The notes: generated by a model not told the origin, from the letters alone. Positions 23,877 through 33,692 are shown, counted from the first letter of the stretch. The stretch is 64,000 nt of DNA from Virgisporangium aliadipatigenens (GCF_016863615.1 NZ_BOPF01000020.1:1-64000); one strand, 5' to 3'. Program-made: numbers and translations.

Positions 23877-24287
23877 GTGGATTTTTTCACGCGGCGAACG
23901 TTCGCACTCCTGGGCATCGGCGGCACGGCGGCCGCCTGCGTGGTGCCGTGGAGCCACTACGCCGGCCTCTACACCGTGCTGCGCCTGCCGCTGTGGGGAG
24001 TGTGGCTCGCGACCGCCGCCGTGCTGCACGCGGTGTCGCTGCTGCGGCTGGTGCGCGACGCGCCGTGGATCCGGCCGGCGGGCGTGGCGCTCGGGTTGGC
24101 CACCGTCGCCGCCGCCCTCCTGGTGCAGCGCGGCTACGACGACGGAGCCGCGCTCCACGGGCCGGTCGTGCCGCTGGTCCGGGCGCACCCCGGCTTCGGC
24201 ATCGCCCTCGCCGCGCTGGGCGCCATGTTCGCGACGGGTGCGGCCGCTGTCATGGAACGCGCCGCGTCGGACGGCGGGCCGCGCTGA
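23877..24287 (+). CDS. Small four-helix membrane protein, first paralogue
   Basis: The 136-residue protein has about four hydrophobic segments. It begins with RRTFALLGIGG and contains PWSHYAGLYTVLRLPLWG and LHAVSLL..RDA. The same skeleton recurs in the next gene, so these are tandem paralogues. The GTG start lies five bases after the MFS stop, indicating coupling. No known domain or catalytic residue is visible; the conserved PWxHxxGxYT could be a functional site. Confidence 0.7.
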   Translation: MDFFTRRTFALLGIGGTAAACVVPWSHYAGLYTVLRLPLWGVWLATAAVLHAVSLLRLVRDAPWIRPAGVALGLATVAAALLVQRGYDDGAALHGPVVPLVRAHPGFGIALAALGAMFATGAAAVMERAASDGGPR

Positions 24288-24310
24288 CGCGTGCGCTAGG
24301 GTGTCGGCCC

Positions 24311-24706
24311 ATGCGTTACTCGCGCCGGCACACCCTCGCCTCCGCGGGCCTCGGCTTCACGGCCGTCGCCTCCATCGCGCCGTGGACCCACTTCCCCGGC
24401 GCCTACACGGTGTTCAGCCTGCCGCACTGGAAGCTGTGGGCCGTGGCGGTGCTCGCGCTGCACGCGGTGTCGTTCCTGGCGCAGGAGCGCGACGCCACCG
24501 TGATCCAGGCCGGCGGTGGCGTCCTCGGCGTCGCGGGCCTCACGGCGGTGGTGCTGATCGTGCGCGGTTACACCGCGACAGCGGCGAGCTACGGACTGAT
24601 CGCACCGGAGCGGGAGATCGGGCTCTGGTTCGCCGTCGCCGGCATCGTGTGCGCCGTCGGGGCGGTCTTCCTCAGGGAACCCGTCGCGTCCGCTCGCGCG
24701 CGATGA
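24311..24706 (+). CDS. Small four-helix membrane protein, second paralogue
   Basis: The 131-residue protein repeats the skeleton of its upstream neighbour: RRHTLASAGLG, PWTHFPGAYTVFSLPHWK, LHAVSFL..RDA and a RGY segment. Four hydrophobic segments are present. Its last 35 bases overlap the convergent photolyase gene. Function unknown; a duplication within this operon is clear. Confidence 0.7.
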   Translation: MRYSRRHTLASAGLGFTAVASIAPWTHFPGAYTVFSLPHWKLWAVAVLALHAVSFLAQERDATVIQAGGGVLGVAGLTAVVLIVRGYTATAASYGLIAPEREIGLWFAVAGIVCAVGAVFLREPVASARAR

Positions 24707-26120
24707 CCTCGTCCACGTCGGAGAGCCGTTCGAGGCCGCTCAGGGGCCGGCGCATGCGGTGGTTGTCGGCGAGGCGTTGGGCGTTGCGGGCCAGGAACGC
24801 CCAGTAGCCGGCCGTGTACGGGCACGCGTCGTCACCGGTGCGGTGCTTCGGGTGGTACACGCAACCCCCGCAGTAGTCGCTCATCCGGTCGATGTAGGCG
24901 CCGCCGGCCGCGTAGGGCTTCGTCGTCATCGCGCCACCGTCGGCGTACTGGCTCATGCCGACGACGTTCGTCACCATGACCCAGGCGTAGCCGTCGACGA
25001 AGCAGCGGTGGAACCAGTCGGCGAGCGCACCCGGATGCCAGCCGCGCTGCAGGCCGTAGTTGCCGAGCACCATGAGCCGCGGGATGTGGTGCACCCAGCC
25101 GCGGTCGCGCACCCCGGCCAGCACGTCGCGCAGGCACGCGGCGCGCAGGTCGTCGGCCCGCAGGTCGGCGAACCACCCCGGCAGCCGCCCGGTGGCACGC
25201 AGCGCGTTGGCGCGCGGGTAGTCCGGCCCGAACCGCCAGTACAGGTGCCACACGTAGTCGCGCCAGCCGAGAAGCTGCCGCACGAAACCCTCCACAGAGG
25301 ACAGTGGTGCGGCTCCCCGGCGATAGGCCGCCTCGGCGGCGCGCACCGCGTCCATCGGGTCGAGCAGCCCGAGATTGAACGCGGGCGACAGCATCGAGTG
25401 CGCCATCCAGGGATCCCGCGCCAGCATCGCGTCCTCGTAGGGGCCGAAGAGCGGAAGGCGTTCGACCAGGAAGTGTCGGAGGCGCGCGGAGGCCTCGGCG
25501 GCGGTGGCCGGGAAGAGCCGCGGACCGTCGGCGCCGACGAACCGGATCCCCTCCCGCTCCCACCGGTCGAGGTCGGCCCGCACCTCCGCGTCGATCTCGT
25601 CCTCGACGATCGCGGGCGGCGCGGGAGCGTCCAGGCCCGCCCGGGGCGGCGGCTCGCGGTTGTCATGGTCGTAGTTCCACCTGCCGCCCGCGGGCTCCGG
25701 TCCGTCCATGAGAACGCCGTGCGCCCGCCGCGCGTGCCGGTAGAAGTCCTCCAGCCGCAGCGCCTTGCGGCCGTCGGCCCACTCGGTGAAGGCGCGCGGG
25801 TCGGTGCAGAACCCGCGCGGCGGCAGAACGTGCACAGTGGACAGTGCGCGCACCAGGCGCGCGGCGGGGCGGGACGTCGGGTGGCACACCTCGAGCGGTT
25901 CGTCCGGCAGTCCGTCGCGGTACGTCTCGACCTGCCGGAAGAGTGCGCGCGCACCGAGTTCGGCGGCCCGGTGCCGCAACGCCGACAGCACCAGATGCGC
26001 CTTCTGCCGGTGGAAGACCCGCCGCCGGAACACCGCCTTCGACTCGATGAGCAGCACCGGCTGCTCGCCATCGTCAAGGAAGTGTTCGCCGAGCTGGTCC
26101 GCGAAGAGCCACCGCCGCAT
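24672..26120 (-). CDS. Iron-sulfur photolyase/cryptochrome (PhrB type)
   Basis: This 482-residue protein belongs to the FeS-BCP photolyase/cryptochrome family. The N-terminal domain reads FADQLGEHFL, and the C-terminal FAD region has GWRDYVWHLYW, HHIPRLMVLGN and MVTNVVGMSQYADGG. Four cysteines, Cys329, Cys417, Cys420 and Cys433, reproduce the spacing (88, 3, 13) of the 4Fe-4S ligands known in Agrobacterium PhrB. It probably repairs (6-4) photoproducts with light. The start follows from the conserved RRWLFADQL. It is convergent with the membrane-protein pair. Confidence 0.92.
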   Translation of the reverse strand: MRRWLFADQLGEHFLDDGEQPVLLIESKAVFRRRVFHRQKAHLVLSALRHRAAELGARALFRQVETYRDGLPDEPLEVCHPTSRPAARLVRALSTVHVLPPRGFCTDPRAFTEWADGRKALRLEDFYRHARRAHGVLMDGPEPAGGRWNYDHDNREPPPRAGLDAPAPPAIVEDEIDAEVRADLDRWEREGIRFVGADGPRLFPATAAEASARLRHFLVERLPLFGPYEDAMLARDPWMAHSMLSPAFNLGLLDPMDAVRAAEAAYRRGAAPLSSVEGFVRQLLGWRDYVWHLYWRFGPDYPRANALRATGRLPGWFADLRADDLRAACLRDVLAGVRDRGWVHHIPRLMVLGNYGLQRGWHPGALADWFHRCFVDGYAWVMVTNVVGMSQYADGGAMTTKPYAAGGAYIDRMSDYCGGCVYHPKHRTGDDACPYTAGYWAFLARNAQRLADNHRMRRPLSGLERLSDVDEVIARERTRRVP

Positions 26121-26177
26121 GGGTCGACCGTACTGACCGCCGGTTTGGCGCGGGCGCACTTCGGGCAACGAGCCTCC

Positions 26178-27032
26178 ATGGAGGGTCTTCCGCTGCCGGG
26201 CTCGGCACCGGCCGCCGTGGTCGTCCCGGCACCCGGGCGGGGCGACGGCTACTGGGCCGGCGCGTCCAGTGTGGTGCACGACGGCGCGGGCGGGTACGCC
26301 GCCGGATACCGCGTGCGCAACGGCCACGACGGCCACGACCAGACGGTGCTGGCCCGTTCGGCCGACGGCGAACGCTTCGAAACCGTCGCGGTGCTGGAAC
26401 GGGAACGGTTCGGGGCGCGCTGGATGCAACGGCCGGCTCTCGTGCGCACCGGCGACGGGTGGCGGCTGTTCGTGTGCTGCGGCGCGCCGGAGAGCAAGCG
26501 CTGGTGGATCGAGACGCTGCAGTCGCCCGACCTCGAAGGCTTCGCGACGGCGGCCTCCCGGCGCACGTTCCCGGACGAGGCGGCGTACGGGGTGAAGGAT
26601 CCGGTGGTGCGGCTCGTCGACGGCACGTGGCACGCGTGGATCTGCTGCCACCCGCTGGACGTGCCGGGCGCCGAGGACCGGATGTTCACGGGGTGGGCGA
26701 CGAGTCCCGACGGGTGGGACTGGACCTGGCGCGGCACCGTCCTGCGGGGACGGCCCGGCGCGTGGGACGCCCGCGGCGCGCGCCTCACCACGTTCCTCCC
26801 GGACGGCCGGGCCGGCTACGACGGGCGCGCCACCGCCGAGGAGAACTGGTTCGAGCGCACGGCCGTCGCGACGCCCACGGGCGACGGCCGGTTCGCCGCC
26901 CTGCCGGACTCGCCGGTGGTCGACGCGCGCTACCTCGACGTCCTTGCCCTGCCGGACGGCGGCGTGCGCATCTACTACGAGGCGCGCCTGCCCGACCTGA
27001 GCCACGAACTGCGCACCGAACTCATCCGGTGA
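26178..27032 (+). CDS. Five-bladed beta-propeller, glycosidase-like protein
   Basis: The 284-residue protein has repeated short segments with W, D and G (YWAGASSVVHD, RPALVRTGDGWRLFVCC, GVKDPVVRLVDGTWHAWICC) typical of GH43/GH32-like propellers. The acidic KDP motif in the third blade matches the family's conserved Asp. There is no signal peptide, so it may act on cytoplasmic glycosides or lack activity. The 3' end overlaps the aldo/keto reductase gene by 11 bases. Divergent from the photolyase gene with a 57-base gap. Confidence 0.55.
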   Translation: MEGLPLPGSAPAAVVVPAPGRGDGYWAGASSVVHDGAGGYAAGYRVRNGHDGHDQTVLARSADGERFETVAVLERERFGARWMQRPALVRTGDGWRLFVCCGAPESKRWWIETLQSPDLEGFATAASRRTFPDEAAYGVKDPVVRLVDGTWHAWICCHPLDVPGAEDRMFTGWATSPDGWDWTWRGTVLRGRPGAWDARGARLTTFLPDGRAGYDGRATAEENWFERTAVATPTGDGRFAALPDSPVVDARYLDVLALPDGGVRIYYEARLPDLSHELRTELIR

Positions 27033-27843
27033 GCGCGTCCAGCCGCCGGAACTGCTCGTCGTCCAGCGGCAGGTGTTGTGCGGCCAGGTTCTCCGCGAGG
27101 TGCTGACGGCCGGCGGTCCCCGGGATCGGCAGCACCACCGGCGAACGCCGCAGCAGCCACGAGAGCATCACCTGGGCGGCGGTGGCCCCGATCTCGCGCG
27201 CGACGGCCCCGATGACCGGCGCGTCGTCGCGCCCCGGCGCGTGCACCGGCCGCCACGGCAGGAACGCGATCCCCGCCTCCGTGCACGCGTCGAGCACGTC
27301 GTCGTAGTGGCGCTCGAGCAGGTTGTACCTGTTCTGCACGCTCGCGACGGCGGTGATGCCGCGCGCCTCGGCCAGCTGCGCGACCGTCACCTCGGACAGT
27401 CCTATGTGGACGATCTTGCCGGCCGCGCGCAGCGCGGCCAGCGTGCCGACCTGGTCGGCGAGCGGCACGTCGGGGTCGACGCGGTGCAGCTGCAACAGTT
27501 CGAGCCGGTCGACGCGCAGGCGCCGCAGCGCGCCGTCGACCTGGGCGCGCAACACCTCCGGCCGGCCGCAGATCGCGCCGGGCAGCGCCGGGTCGGCGCC
27601 CACCTTCGTGGCGATCAGCAGGCCGTCCGGATACGGGTGCAGCGCGTCGGCGATCAGTTCCTCGTTGGCGCCGCCGCCGTAGAGCAGCGCGGTGTCGATG
27701 AGGTCGACGCCGAGGTCGACCGCGTGACGCAGCACGTCGATCGCTTCGTCGCGGCCCGGGCCGGGTGCCGTGTGCAGGTGCATCGCCCCGAAACCGAGAC
27801 GGTGCACGGTCCGTGTGCCGCCGACGTCGAACGTGAGGTTCAC
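27022..27843 (-). CDS. Aldo/keto reductase
   Basis: The 273-residue protein has the AKR catalytic tetrad Asp50, Tyr55, Lys80 and His120 (LIDTALLYG, IATKVG, LQLHRVD) and the NADPH-binding end (LPIPGTAGRQHLAEN). It would reduce aldehydes or ketones with NADPH. It starts at a GTG. A small DUF4190-like gene lies upstream on the same strand with a 16-base gap. Confidence 0.92.
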   Translation of the reverse strand: MNLTFDVGGTRTVHRLGFGAMHLHTAPGPGRDEAIDVLRHAVDLGVDLIDTALLYGGGANEELIADALHPYPDGLLIATKVGADPALPGAICGRPEVLRAQVDGALRRLRVDRLELLQLHRVDPDVPLADQVGTLAALRAAGKIVHIGLSEVTVAQLAEARGITAVASVQNRYNLLERHYDDVLDACTEAGIAFLPWRPVHAPGRDDAPVIGAVAREIGATAAQVMLSWLLRRSPVVLPIPGTAGRQHLAENLAAQHLPLDDEQFRRLDALTG

Positions 27844-27859
27844 CCCGGCAGCTTACGGG

Positions 27860-28075
27860 TCAGACGGCGGAACGGGCCGCGATGCCGATCGCGGCGAGGA
27901 CGACCGCCACGACGGCCCACGCCCAGCCGTGCTTGTCCCCCTTGAGGCCGGCGACGACACCGCAGACGACCGACACCGCCGCCAGCGCCCAGAAGCCGAA
28001 ACCGAGGAACGCGAAGACGATCGAGGCGATCCGCCACGGTCGGGCCGTGTCCCGCTTGGTCTCCATCATGCTCAT
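27860..28075 (-). CDS. Small DUF4190-like membrane protein
   Basis: This 71-residue protein has two transmembrane helices (about 16-40 and 50-68) connected by GLKGDKHGW, the pattern of DUF4190-like actinobacterial proteins. GGGAG precedes the ATG at 28075 by six bases. Function unknown. It may share a transcript with the aldo/keto reductase downstream. Confidence 0.65.
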   Translation of the reverse strand: MSMMETKRDTARPWRIASIVFAFLGFGFWALAAVSVVCGVVAGLKGDKHGWAWAVVAVVLAAIGIAARSAV

Positions 28076-28141
28076 GGCGCACTCCCGAAGATCGATGTCC
28101 TCAGGGCTTACCCGCATCCCGGCCGGATCATGCGACGGCGC

Positions 28142-29773
28142 TCAGGATCGGTTGAACGGGTGGTACACCCGCGGCTCCGGCACGTGCGCCACCTGTTCCG
28201 GCTTGCTGTTGCGGCCGTGGATGGCCGGCCACGGCCCGACCCGCAGCTGCTGGCTGTGTCCGGCCCCGTCGGTCAGCACGATCCGCCCGTCGCAGTACAT
28301 GCGGAACAGCACGTCGTGGAAGCCGAACGGCACCGGCACGCGGTCGAGCACCGCCTGCCCGCCGGAGCGGTCGAACCGGATCACGTCCACCGGGTCGCCG
28401 GCCGGGGTGGTCACCCGCAGCTCGCCCTGACGCTGCTGGGGCAGGCCGTCGCGGCGGCCGGCGACGCGGGTGAAGTTCGGCTCGGACATGCGCGTCAGCT
28501 GGAACATCTCGAACAGCGGCGAGTACGCCTCGAACAGCGGCAGCGCCCCGTCGTCGCCCCAGTGCAGCGTCACGTCGAAGCTCGGCCGGTACAGGTTCAC
28601 CGCGTCGACGCCGCTCTCGTCGGTGAGCCCCGCGACGACCGCCTCGTCGGCCGGCACCCCCGCGCCGTCGAAGAACTCCGCGTCGGGCAGCATCTCGCGC
28701 AGCCGCCGCCGCACGACCGGGATCCGGCTCATCCCGCCGGCCAGCACCACGTAGCGCACGTCGCGGGCCAGTTCGTCGGTGGGCGTTCGCATGATGTCGC
28801 TGGTGGAGCCGCCGCGCACGTGTGTCAGGCGGGCCAGCCGCAGCGCGTCCCACACCTTGGTCGCCGCGCGCTCCAGCTGCGGGGCGAACGCCTCCTCGAG
28901 CCGTTCGCGGGTGTAGCGGATCGGCGTCACGCGCTGGGAGCCGAAGGCCGCCCGCCGGAACGCGATCGGCGCGCTGTCCTTGACGGAGAGGTCCCGCTTG
29001 ACGGCGCGCGCCTGGCGCAGGATCTCCGCGTGCGCGTTGTCCGGCTTGCGCAGCCGATCGAGGTCCAGCCCGCAGGCGACCAGCTCGGTGGTGAGGTCGG
29101 CGGCGATGGCGTCGTCGAGCGCGTCACCGGCCTCCGGGATGCCGGTCGATGTGAGCACCCGCACCGACGGCGGCCGCCCGCCGACGACGTCGAGCACGGC
29201 CACGTCGAGTGTTCCGCCGCCCATGTCGAAGACGAGCACGCGGCCGTTGATCTCCTCCGGCCGCACGTCGCCGCCGGCGATCCAGGCGAGGCCGGCGGCG
29301 ACCGGTTCCTCCATGAGGTTGACGTCGTCGACGCCGGTCTGCGCGACGACCAGGTCGGTGAGCAGCTGCCGCTGGTCGCGCCGCCACGTGGCCGGGCAGC
29401 CGACGCGCAGGTCCCGCTGCCCGGTGAGCGGCAGGCCGCGGGCGCCGGCCCGGGTGGAGATCTCGTGCAGGATCGCCGCGATGACGTCCTCCCGGGAGAC
29501 CTCGATCCGGTCGTCGCCGGCGCCGAGCGGCAGGGTCCTCTGATCGAACGTGATGGCGCGCTTCACCGAGCGCAGGATCTCCTCGGGGAGGAGGTTCTCG
29601 GCGTTCTCCCCGACGACGAGCCGGCCGTCGCGGCGTCCCACGAGCGACGGGAGCCAGCTGCGCGGGTTGCCGATCGGCAGGATCTCCACCGGGTCGGCGG
29701 CCCTGCGGCGGGCGATGAGGGCCGTCGTGGTGCCGAAGTCGAGGCCCACCGACGGGTGGCTGTGGCGTCCCAT
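28142..29773 (-). CDS. Hsp70-family ATPase (DnaK-like)
   Basis: The 543-residue protein has the Hsp70/actin ATPase core: phosphate-1 motif VGLDFGTTTALI, connect and phosphate-2 VLVFDMGGGTLDVAV, and adenosine motif VLAGGMSRIPVVRR. The C-terminal third (from about 400) is not the DnaK peptide-binding domain, so the client or partner differs. It lies three bases after a 225-residue partner gene, suggesting a two-gene system. Such Hsp70 homologues are frequent in actinobacterial conflict and signalling operons; a second appears at 60095. Confidence 0.88.
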   Translation of the reverse strand: MGRHSHPSVGLDFGTTTALIARRRAADPVEILPIGNPRSWLPSLVGRRDGRLVVGENAENLLPEEILRSVKRAITFDQRTLPLGAGDDRIEVSREDVIAAILHEISTRAGARGLPLTGQRDLRVGCPATWRRDQRQLLTDLVVAQTGVDDVNLMEEPVAAGLAWIAGGDVRPEEINGRVLVFDMGGGTLDVAVLDVVGGRPPSVRVLTSTGIPEAGDALDDAIAADLTTELVACGLDLDRLRKPDNAHAEILRQARAVKRDLSVKDSAPIAFRRAAFGSQRVTPIRYTRERLEEAFAPQLERAATKVWDALRLARLTHVRGGSTSDIMRTPTDELARDVRYVVLAGGMSRIPVVRRRLREMLPDAEFFDGAGVPADEAVVAGLTDESGVDAVNLYRPSFDVTLHWGDDGALPLFEAYSPLFEMFQLTRMSEPNFTRVAGRRDGLPQQRQGELRVTTPAGDPVDVIRFDRSGGQAVLDRVPVPFGFHDVLFRMYCDGRIVLTDGAGHSQQLRVGPWPAIHGRNSKPEQVAHVPEPRVYHPFNRS

Positions 29774-29776
29774 GCC

Positions 29777-30454
29777 CTACGCCTCGGCGACCTGGACCCG
29801 TTGCAGCACAACGGTTTCGCCGGATTCATCGCGCCACGTGTAGCCGGGGCGCACCACGGTCACCGGTCCGCCCTGGCGCGGCACGGAGCCGACGCCGGTG
29901 TGCCGTTGCGGGTCGAACGGCACCTCCTCACCGCAGCGGCCGTGCTGCTGGACGGCGAGCGCCTCGACGCGGGTCTGCAGGCGTTCGACGATGAGGTCGG
30001 GATCGCCGCTGTTGTAGGCCATCTCCTCGACCTCACCGGCGAGGTCGGCGACGGCGAGCATGCCGTCCAGGCGGGCCTGCCGCAGCCGGGTGCCCTGGAA
30101 GCGCCCCTCGTCGGAGGGTGCCGCGGCCGCCGACAGTCCACTGTGGACGATCGCGACGAGGGCGTCCCGCGCGGCGGCCCTGTCCCGGCTGGTCGTCGCG
30201 AGCAGCTTCCCGAGACGCGCGAGCGCCTCCGACGGGGTCACCGGATCGGGCGACCACGCGTACGTGACCCGGCTCGGCCGGGTGATGTGCGGATGGAACG
30301 CCGCCAGCTTCCGGAACGCCGTCCACGCCCGGTCGACGGCGGCCTCCGCCGCACCGTCCTCGACCAGAAGCCTCTTCAATTTCGCCGCGGTCAGCGGTGC
30401 ACCCGCATCACGCAGCGCCGCCTCGAACCGCGGCCCGAGCCCAGCGTCGATCAC
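29777..30454 (-). CDS. Hsp70-associated protein, unknown function
   Basis: The 225-residue protein is mostly helical and charged with no recognised motif. I set the start at GTG 30454, which has a G-rich Shine-Dalgarno GGGGGG six bases ahead; the longer frame upstream is antisense to the tctC start. It precedes the Hsp70 gene by three bases and probably works as its cofactor or substrate adaptor. It might be a GrpE-like exchange factor, but nothing in the sequence proves this. Confidence 0.6.
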   Translation of the reverse strand: MIDAGLGPRFEAALRDAGAPLTAAKLKRLLVEDGAAEAAVDRAWTAFRKLAAFHPHITRPSRVTYAWSPDPVTPSEALARLGKLLATTSRDRAAARDALVAIVHSGLSAAAAPSDEGRFQGTRLRQARLDGMLAVADLAGEVEEMAYNSGDPDLIVERLQTRVEALAVQQHGRCGEEVPFDPQRHTGVGSVPRQGGPVTVVRPGYTWRDESGETVVLQRVQVAEA

Positions 30455-30502
30455 TGTGCACCCCCCGCGCGGAACAACGAGGCACCCGCCTACCGGTTGC
30501 GC

Positions 30503-30519
30503 GTGATCGACATTCACGA
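30503..30519. promoter_or_regulatory. Dyad in the Hsp70/tctC intergenic region
   Basis: CGTGA and TCACG flank a 7-base spacer in the gap between the divergent Hsp70-partner and tctC genes. Short dyads of this size may bind a GntR-type regulator. No regulator gene is adjacent. Confidence 0.3.
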
Positions 30520-30559
30520 TTAGGTGAGCTGACCAGTCCTCTCGGAAGAGGTGACGGTC

Positions 30560-31558
30560 ATGAATGTCAAAGGCGTGGCGCCGTTCGTCGCGGCGGCCGT
30601 GGCGACCGCGGTGCTGCTGGTCAGCACGGTGGCGAGCAGCGGCGACGAGGGGAAGTCCGACGCGCGGGCGTTCCTGGACGGGCGGCAGCTGCGGATCATG
30701 GCGCCGGCCGCGCCGGGCGGCGGCTGGGACCAGACCGCGCGGGAGATGCAGTCGGCGCTGCGCGGCACGGTCGGGCGCACCGAGGTCTACAACGTCAACG
30801 GCGCCGGCGGCACGATCGGGCTCAGCCAGTACACCCGGTACCGGGGGCAGCCGACCGAACTCATGGTGATGGGCCTGGTCATGGTGGGCGCCATCGCCAG
30901 CAACCACTCGCCGGTGACGCTGTCACAGACGACGCCGCTGGCCCGGCTCACCACCGACTACGAGATCATCGTGGTGCCGACGAACTCCCCGGTGCAGTCG
31001 ATGCGGGACCTCGTCGCGCGGATGCGGGCCGACCTCGGTTCGGTGTCGATCGCGGGCGGGTCGGCCGGCGGCGTCGAACAGATCCTCGCCGGCCTCGTCG
31101 GACGGGCGATCGGCGGCGATCCCGCGAAGGTGAACTACATCGCGCACTCCGGCGGCGGCGAGGCGCTCACGACGGTGCTCTCCGGCAGCGCCACGGCGGC
31201 GGTCTCCGGCGTCAGCGAACTGGTCCCCCAGGTGAAGGCCGGCAAGATGCGCGCGCTCGCGGTGTCCAGTCCGCAGCGGTTGCCGGCGCTTCCGGACGTT
31301 CCCACGCTGAAGGAAGCGGGAGTGGACGTGGAGCTGGCCAACTGGCGCGCGGTCGTGGCCCCGGCGGGCATCACCGTCGACGAGGAGTCGGCGCTCGAGG
31401 ACGTGGTGGTCGAGATGACCCGCGGCGACGCCTGGCAGGAGACGCTGCGGCGGCGGGGCTGGGCGGACGCGACGATGGTCGGCCCCGAGTTCGACGCCTT
31501 CATGGAGTCGGAGCAGCGACGCATCGCGCAGGTGCTCAAGGAGATGGGGCTGGCGTGA
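30560..31558 (+). CDS. tctC: TTT transporter substrate-binding protein TctC
   Basis: The 332-residue protein is a Bug/TctC-type solute receptor with an N-terminal membrane segment (about 8-25), the motif [33 protein letters not shown] and the late [10 protein letters not shown] and [18 protein letters not shown]. It binds a C4-C6 carboxylate such as citrate outside the cell for the permease encoded next. The last codons overlap tctB by four bases (GTGA), so the three genes are one operon. Confidence 0.9.
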   Translation: MNVKGVAPFVAAAVATAVLLVSTVASSGDEGKSDARAFLDGRQLRIMAPAAPGGGWDQTAREMQSALRGTVGRTEVYNVNGAGGTIGLSQYTRYRGQPTELMVMGLVMVGAIASNHSPVTLSQTTPLARLTTDYEIIVVPTNSPVQSMRDLVARMRADLGSVSIAGGSAGGVEQILAGLVGRAIGGDPAKVNYIAHSGGGEALTTVLSGSATAAVSGVSELVPQVKAGKMRALAVSSPQRLPALPDVPTLKEAGVDVELANWRAVVAPAGITVDEESALEDVVVEMTRGDAWQETLRRRGWADATMVGPEFDAFMESEQRRIAQVLKEMGLA

Positions 31559-32145
31559 GCGACGAGCGGGTTTCTCTCGTGCATCCGCGGCGCAGCGCCG
31601 TCGCGGCGCCGGTGCCGATGATCGCACAGGCCACATTGGACCGTGCGTCGGAAGAGGGGCTGCGCGGGCACCTCGAGCACGACCGCGGGACGCTGCTCGC
31701 GACGGCCGCGCTCGGCGCGCTCATGGTGCTCGGCGGGATCGTCGTGCTGGTGAACGCCGCGTCGCTGCGGGACAGCCCGGGGCCGGGACTCGGTCCGGCG
31801 GCGGTGCCGACGGTGGTGGGGGTTCTGCTCGCGGCGGTCGGACTCGTGCTCGCCGCGCGTGCCGGCTGGGACCTGCGGCGCGCCACGAAACCCGAGCCGG
31901 TGCCGCGGGAACGGGTCGTACGGCTCGCGGGCATGCTGGTGCTGCTGCTCGCGTTCGCGTTCCTGTTGCCGGTGCTGGGTTACGTGGTGTGCGCGGCGTT
32001 CCTCTTCACCGGGGCCGCGTTGCTGCTGGGCGCGCCGCGGCCGGCACTCGTCGCCGCCTACGGCTGGACGCTCGCGATCGTCGTCTTTCTCGTCTTCGAC
32101 AAACTCATCGGGCTCGCCCTTCCCGTCGGGCCGTGGGGGTTCTGA
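31555..32145 (+). CDS. tctB: TTT transporter small permease TctB
   Basis: This 196-residue protein has four hydrophobic segments after a cytoplasmic N-terminus, with the pattern of TctB ([56 protein letters not shown]). It is the small membrane subunit of the tripartite tricarboxylate transporter. Stop and start codons overlap with tctC (GTGA) and tctA (TGATG). Confidence 0.87.
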   Translation: MSDERVSLVHPRRSAVAAPVPMIAQATLDRASEEGLRGHLEHDRGTLLATAALGALMVLGGIVVLVNAASLRDSPGPGLGPAAVPTVVGVLLAAVGLVLAARAGWDLRRATKPEPVPRERVVRLAGMLVLLLAFAFLLPVLGYVVCAAFLFTGAALLLGAPRPALVAAYGWTLAIVVFLVFDKLIGLALPVGPWGF

Positions 32146-33692
32146 TGGACCAGATCGGCTCGCTGCTGGACGGGTTCGGCTCCGCACTCAGCCCGATGAA
32201 CCTGTTGTGGGCGCTCGTCGGCGTCACGATCGGGACCGCCGTCGGCGTGCTGCCCGGCATCGGCCCGGCCCTCACGGTGGCGATGCTGCTGCCCATCACG
32301 TTCCGGCTGGAGGCGTCGAGCGCGCTCATCATGTTCGCCGGCATCTACTACGGCGGCATGTACGGCGGCTCCACGACGTCGATCCTCCTCAACACCCCGG
32401 GCGAGACGTCGTCGATGATGTCGGCGTTGGAGGGCAACCGGATGGCGCGCGCCGGGCGCGGTGCCGCGGCCCTCGCCACCGCCGCGATCGGATCGTTCGT
32501 CGCGGGAACGATCGGCACGGTCGGCCTCACGTTCCTCGCACCCGTCGTCGCCGACTTCGCGATCACCCGCTTCGGTCCGGAGGAGTACGTCGCGCTGATG
32601 GCGGTGGCGTTCGTGACCGTCAGCGCGCTGCTCGGGCCCAGCCTGCTCAAGGGCGTGGCCAGCCTGCTGATCGGGCTCACCGTCGGGCTGGTCGGCATCG
32701 ACGGGCAGACCGGGCAGGCGCGGCTGGCGTTCGGGGTGCCCGCCCTGTTGGACGGGGTCGAGGTCGTCATTCTCGTGGTCGCCCTCTTCGCGCTCGGGGA
32801 GACCTTCGGGCATCTGCTGGCCGGCACGGGAACGTCCACAGTGGAGCCGATCCGCGGCCGGTTCGCGCTCACCGGCGAGGACCTGCGGCGTTCGTGGCCG
32901 GCGTGGCTGCGCGGGACCGCCCTCGGCTTCCCGATCGGCAGCCTCCCGGCGGGTGGCGCGGACGTGCCGACGTTCCTCAGCTACAGCCTCGAACGGCGGC
33001 TGTCCAAGCACCCCGAGCAGTTCGGCAAGGGGGCCATCGAGGGGCTCGCCGGGCCGGAGGCCGCCAACAACGCCGCCGCCGCGGGCGTTCTGGTGCCGTT
33101 GCTGACCATCGGGCTGCCGACGTCGGCGACGGCCGCGGTCATCCTCACGGCGTTCCAGTCGTACGGGTTGCAGCCGGGTCCGCAGTTGTTCTCCGGTTCG
33201 GGGGAACTGGTCTGGGCGCTCATCGCCAGCCTGTACATCGGCAACGTGATGCTGCTGGTGCTCAACCTGCCGCTGGTGGGCCTGTGGGCGCGCATGCTCA
33301 CCATCCCGGCCTACGGCATCTACGCGGGCGTGCTGGTGTTCGCGACGCTGGGGACGTTCGCGGCCGGCGGTACCGTCACGGATCTCCTTGTGCTGTACGG
33401 GCTGGGGCTGATCGGGTTGCTGATGCGGCTGGCCGACGTGCCCGTGGTGCCCGCGGTCGTCGCGATGATCCTGGGACCGCTGCTCGAACAGCAGCTGCGC
33501 CGCGCGCTCGCCATCTCGCAGGGCGACGCGGCCGTGCTGTGGTCCGGCTGGATCACCAAGGTGCTCTGGGCGGTCGTGCTGCTGGCGCTGCTGTTGCCGC
33601 CGCTGCTTTCCTACCTGCGCGCGCGGCGGGCTACTACTTCCCCGCCAGAGCCCGCACCAGCGGAGTCGCCGGCTCCACGCCCCCCAGCATGA
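32145..33692 (+). CDS. tctA: TTT transporter large permease TctA
   Basis: This 515-residue protein has the canonical TctA layout with about twelve helices and the signature segments [38 protein letters not shown] and the repeated half-motif around [11 protein letters not shown]. It forms the translocation pore. The final 59 bases overlap the convergent LLM oxidoreductase gene. Substrate likely a tricarboxylate or aromatic acid. Confidence 0.92.
   Translation: MDQIGSLLDGFGSALSPMNLLWALVGVTIGTAVGVLPGIGPALTVAMLLPITFRLEASSALIMFAGIYYGGMYGGSTTSILLNTPGETSSMMSALEGNRMARAGRGAAALATAAIGSFVAGTIGTVGLTFLAPVVADFAITRFGPEEYVALMAVAFVTVSALLGPSLLKGVASLLIGLTVGLVGIDGQTGQARLAFGVPALLDGVEVVILVVALFALGETFGHLLAGTGTSTVEPIRGRFALTGEDLRRSWPAWLRGTALGFPIGSLPAGGADVPTFLSYSLERRLSKHPEQFGKGAIEGLAGPEAANNAAAAGVLVPLLTIGLPTSATAAVILTAFQSYGLQPGPQLFSGSGELVWALIASLYIGNVMLLVLNLPLVGLWARMLTIPAYGIYAGVLVFATLGTFAAGGTVTDLLVLYGLGLIGLLMRLADVPVVPAVVAMILGPLLEQQLRRALAISQGDAAVLWSGWITKVLWAVVLLALLLPPLLSYLRARRATTSPPEPAPAESPAPRPPA

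Noticed and set aside
25285-25840. Further copies of the iterated palindrome at about 25291 and 25830
   Set aside because: They differ from TCCAC(A/T)GTGGA by one or more bases, so they were not counted.
31989-32144. Longer tctA start
   Set aside because: The upstream extension overlaps tctB in another frame; homology begins at ATG 32145, which overlaps the tctB stop.
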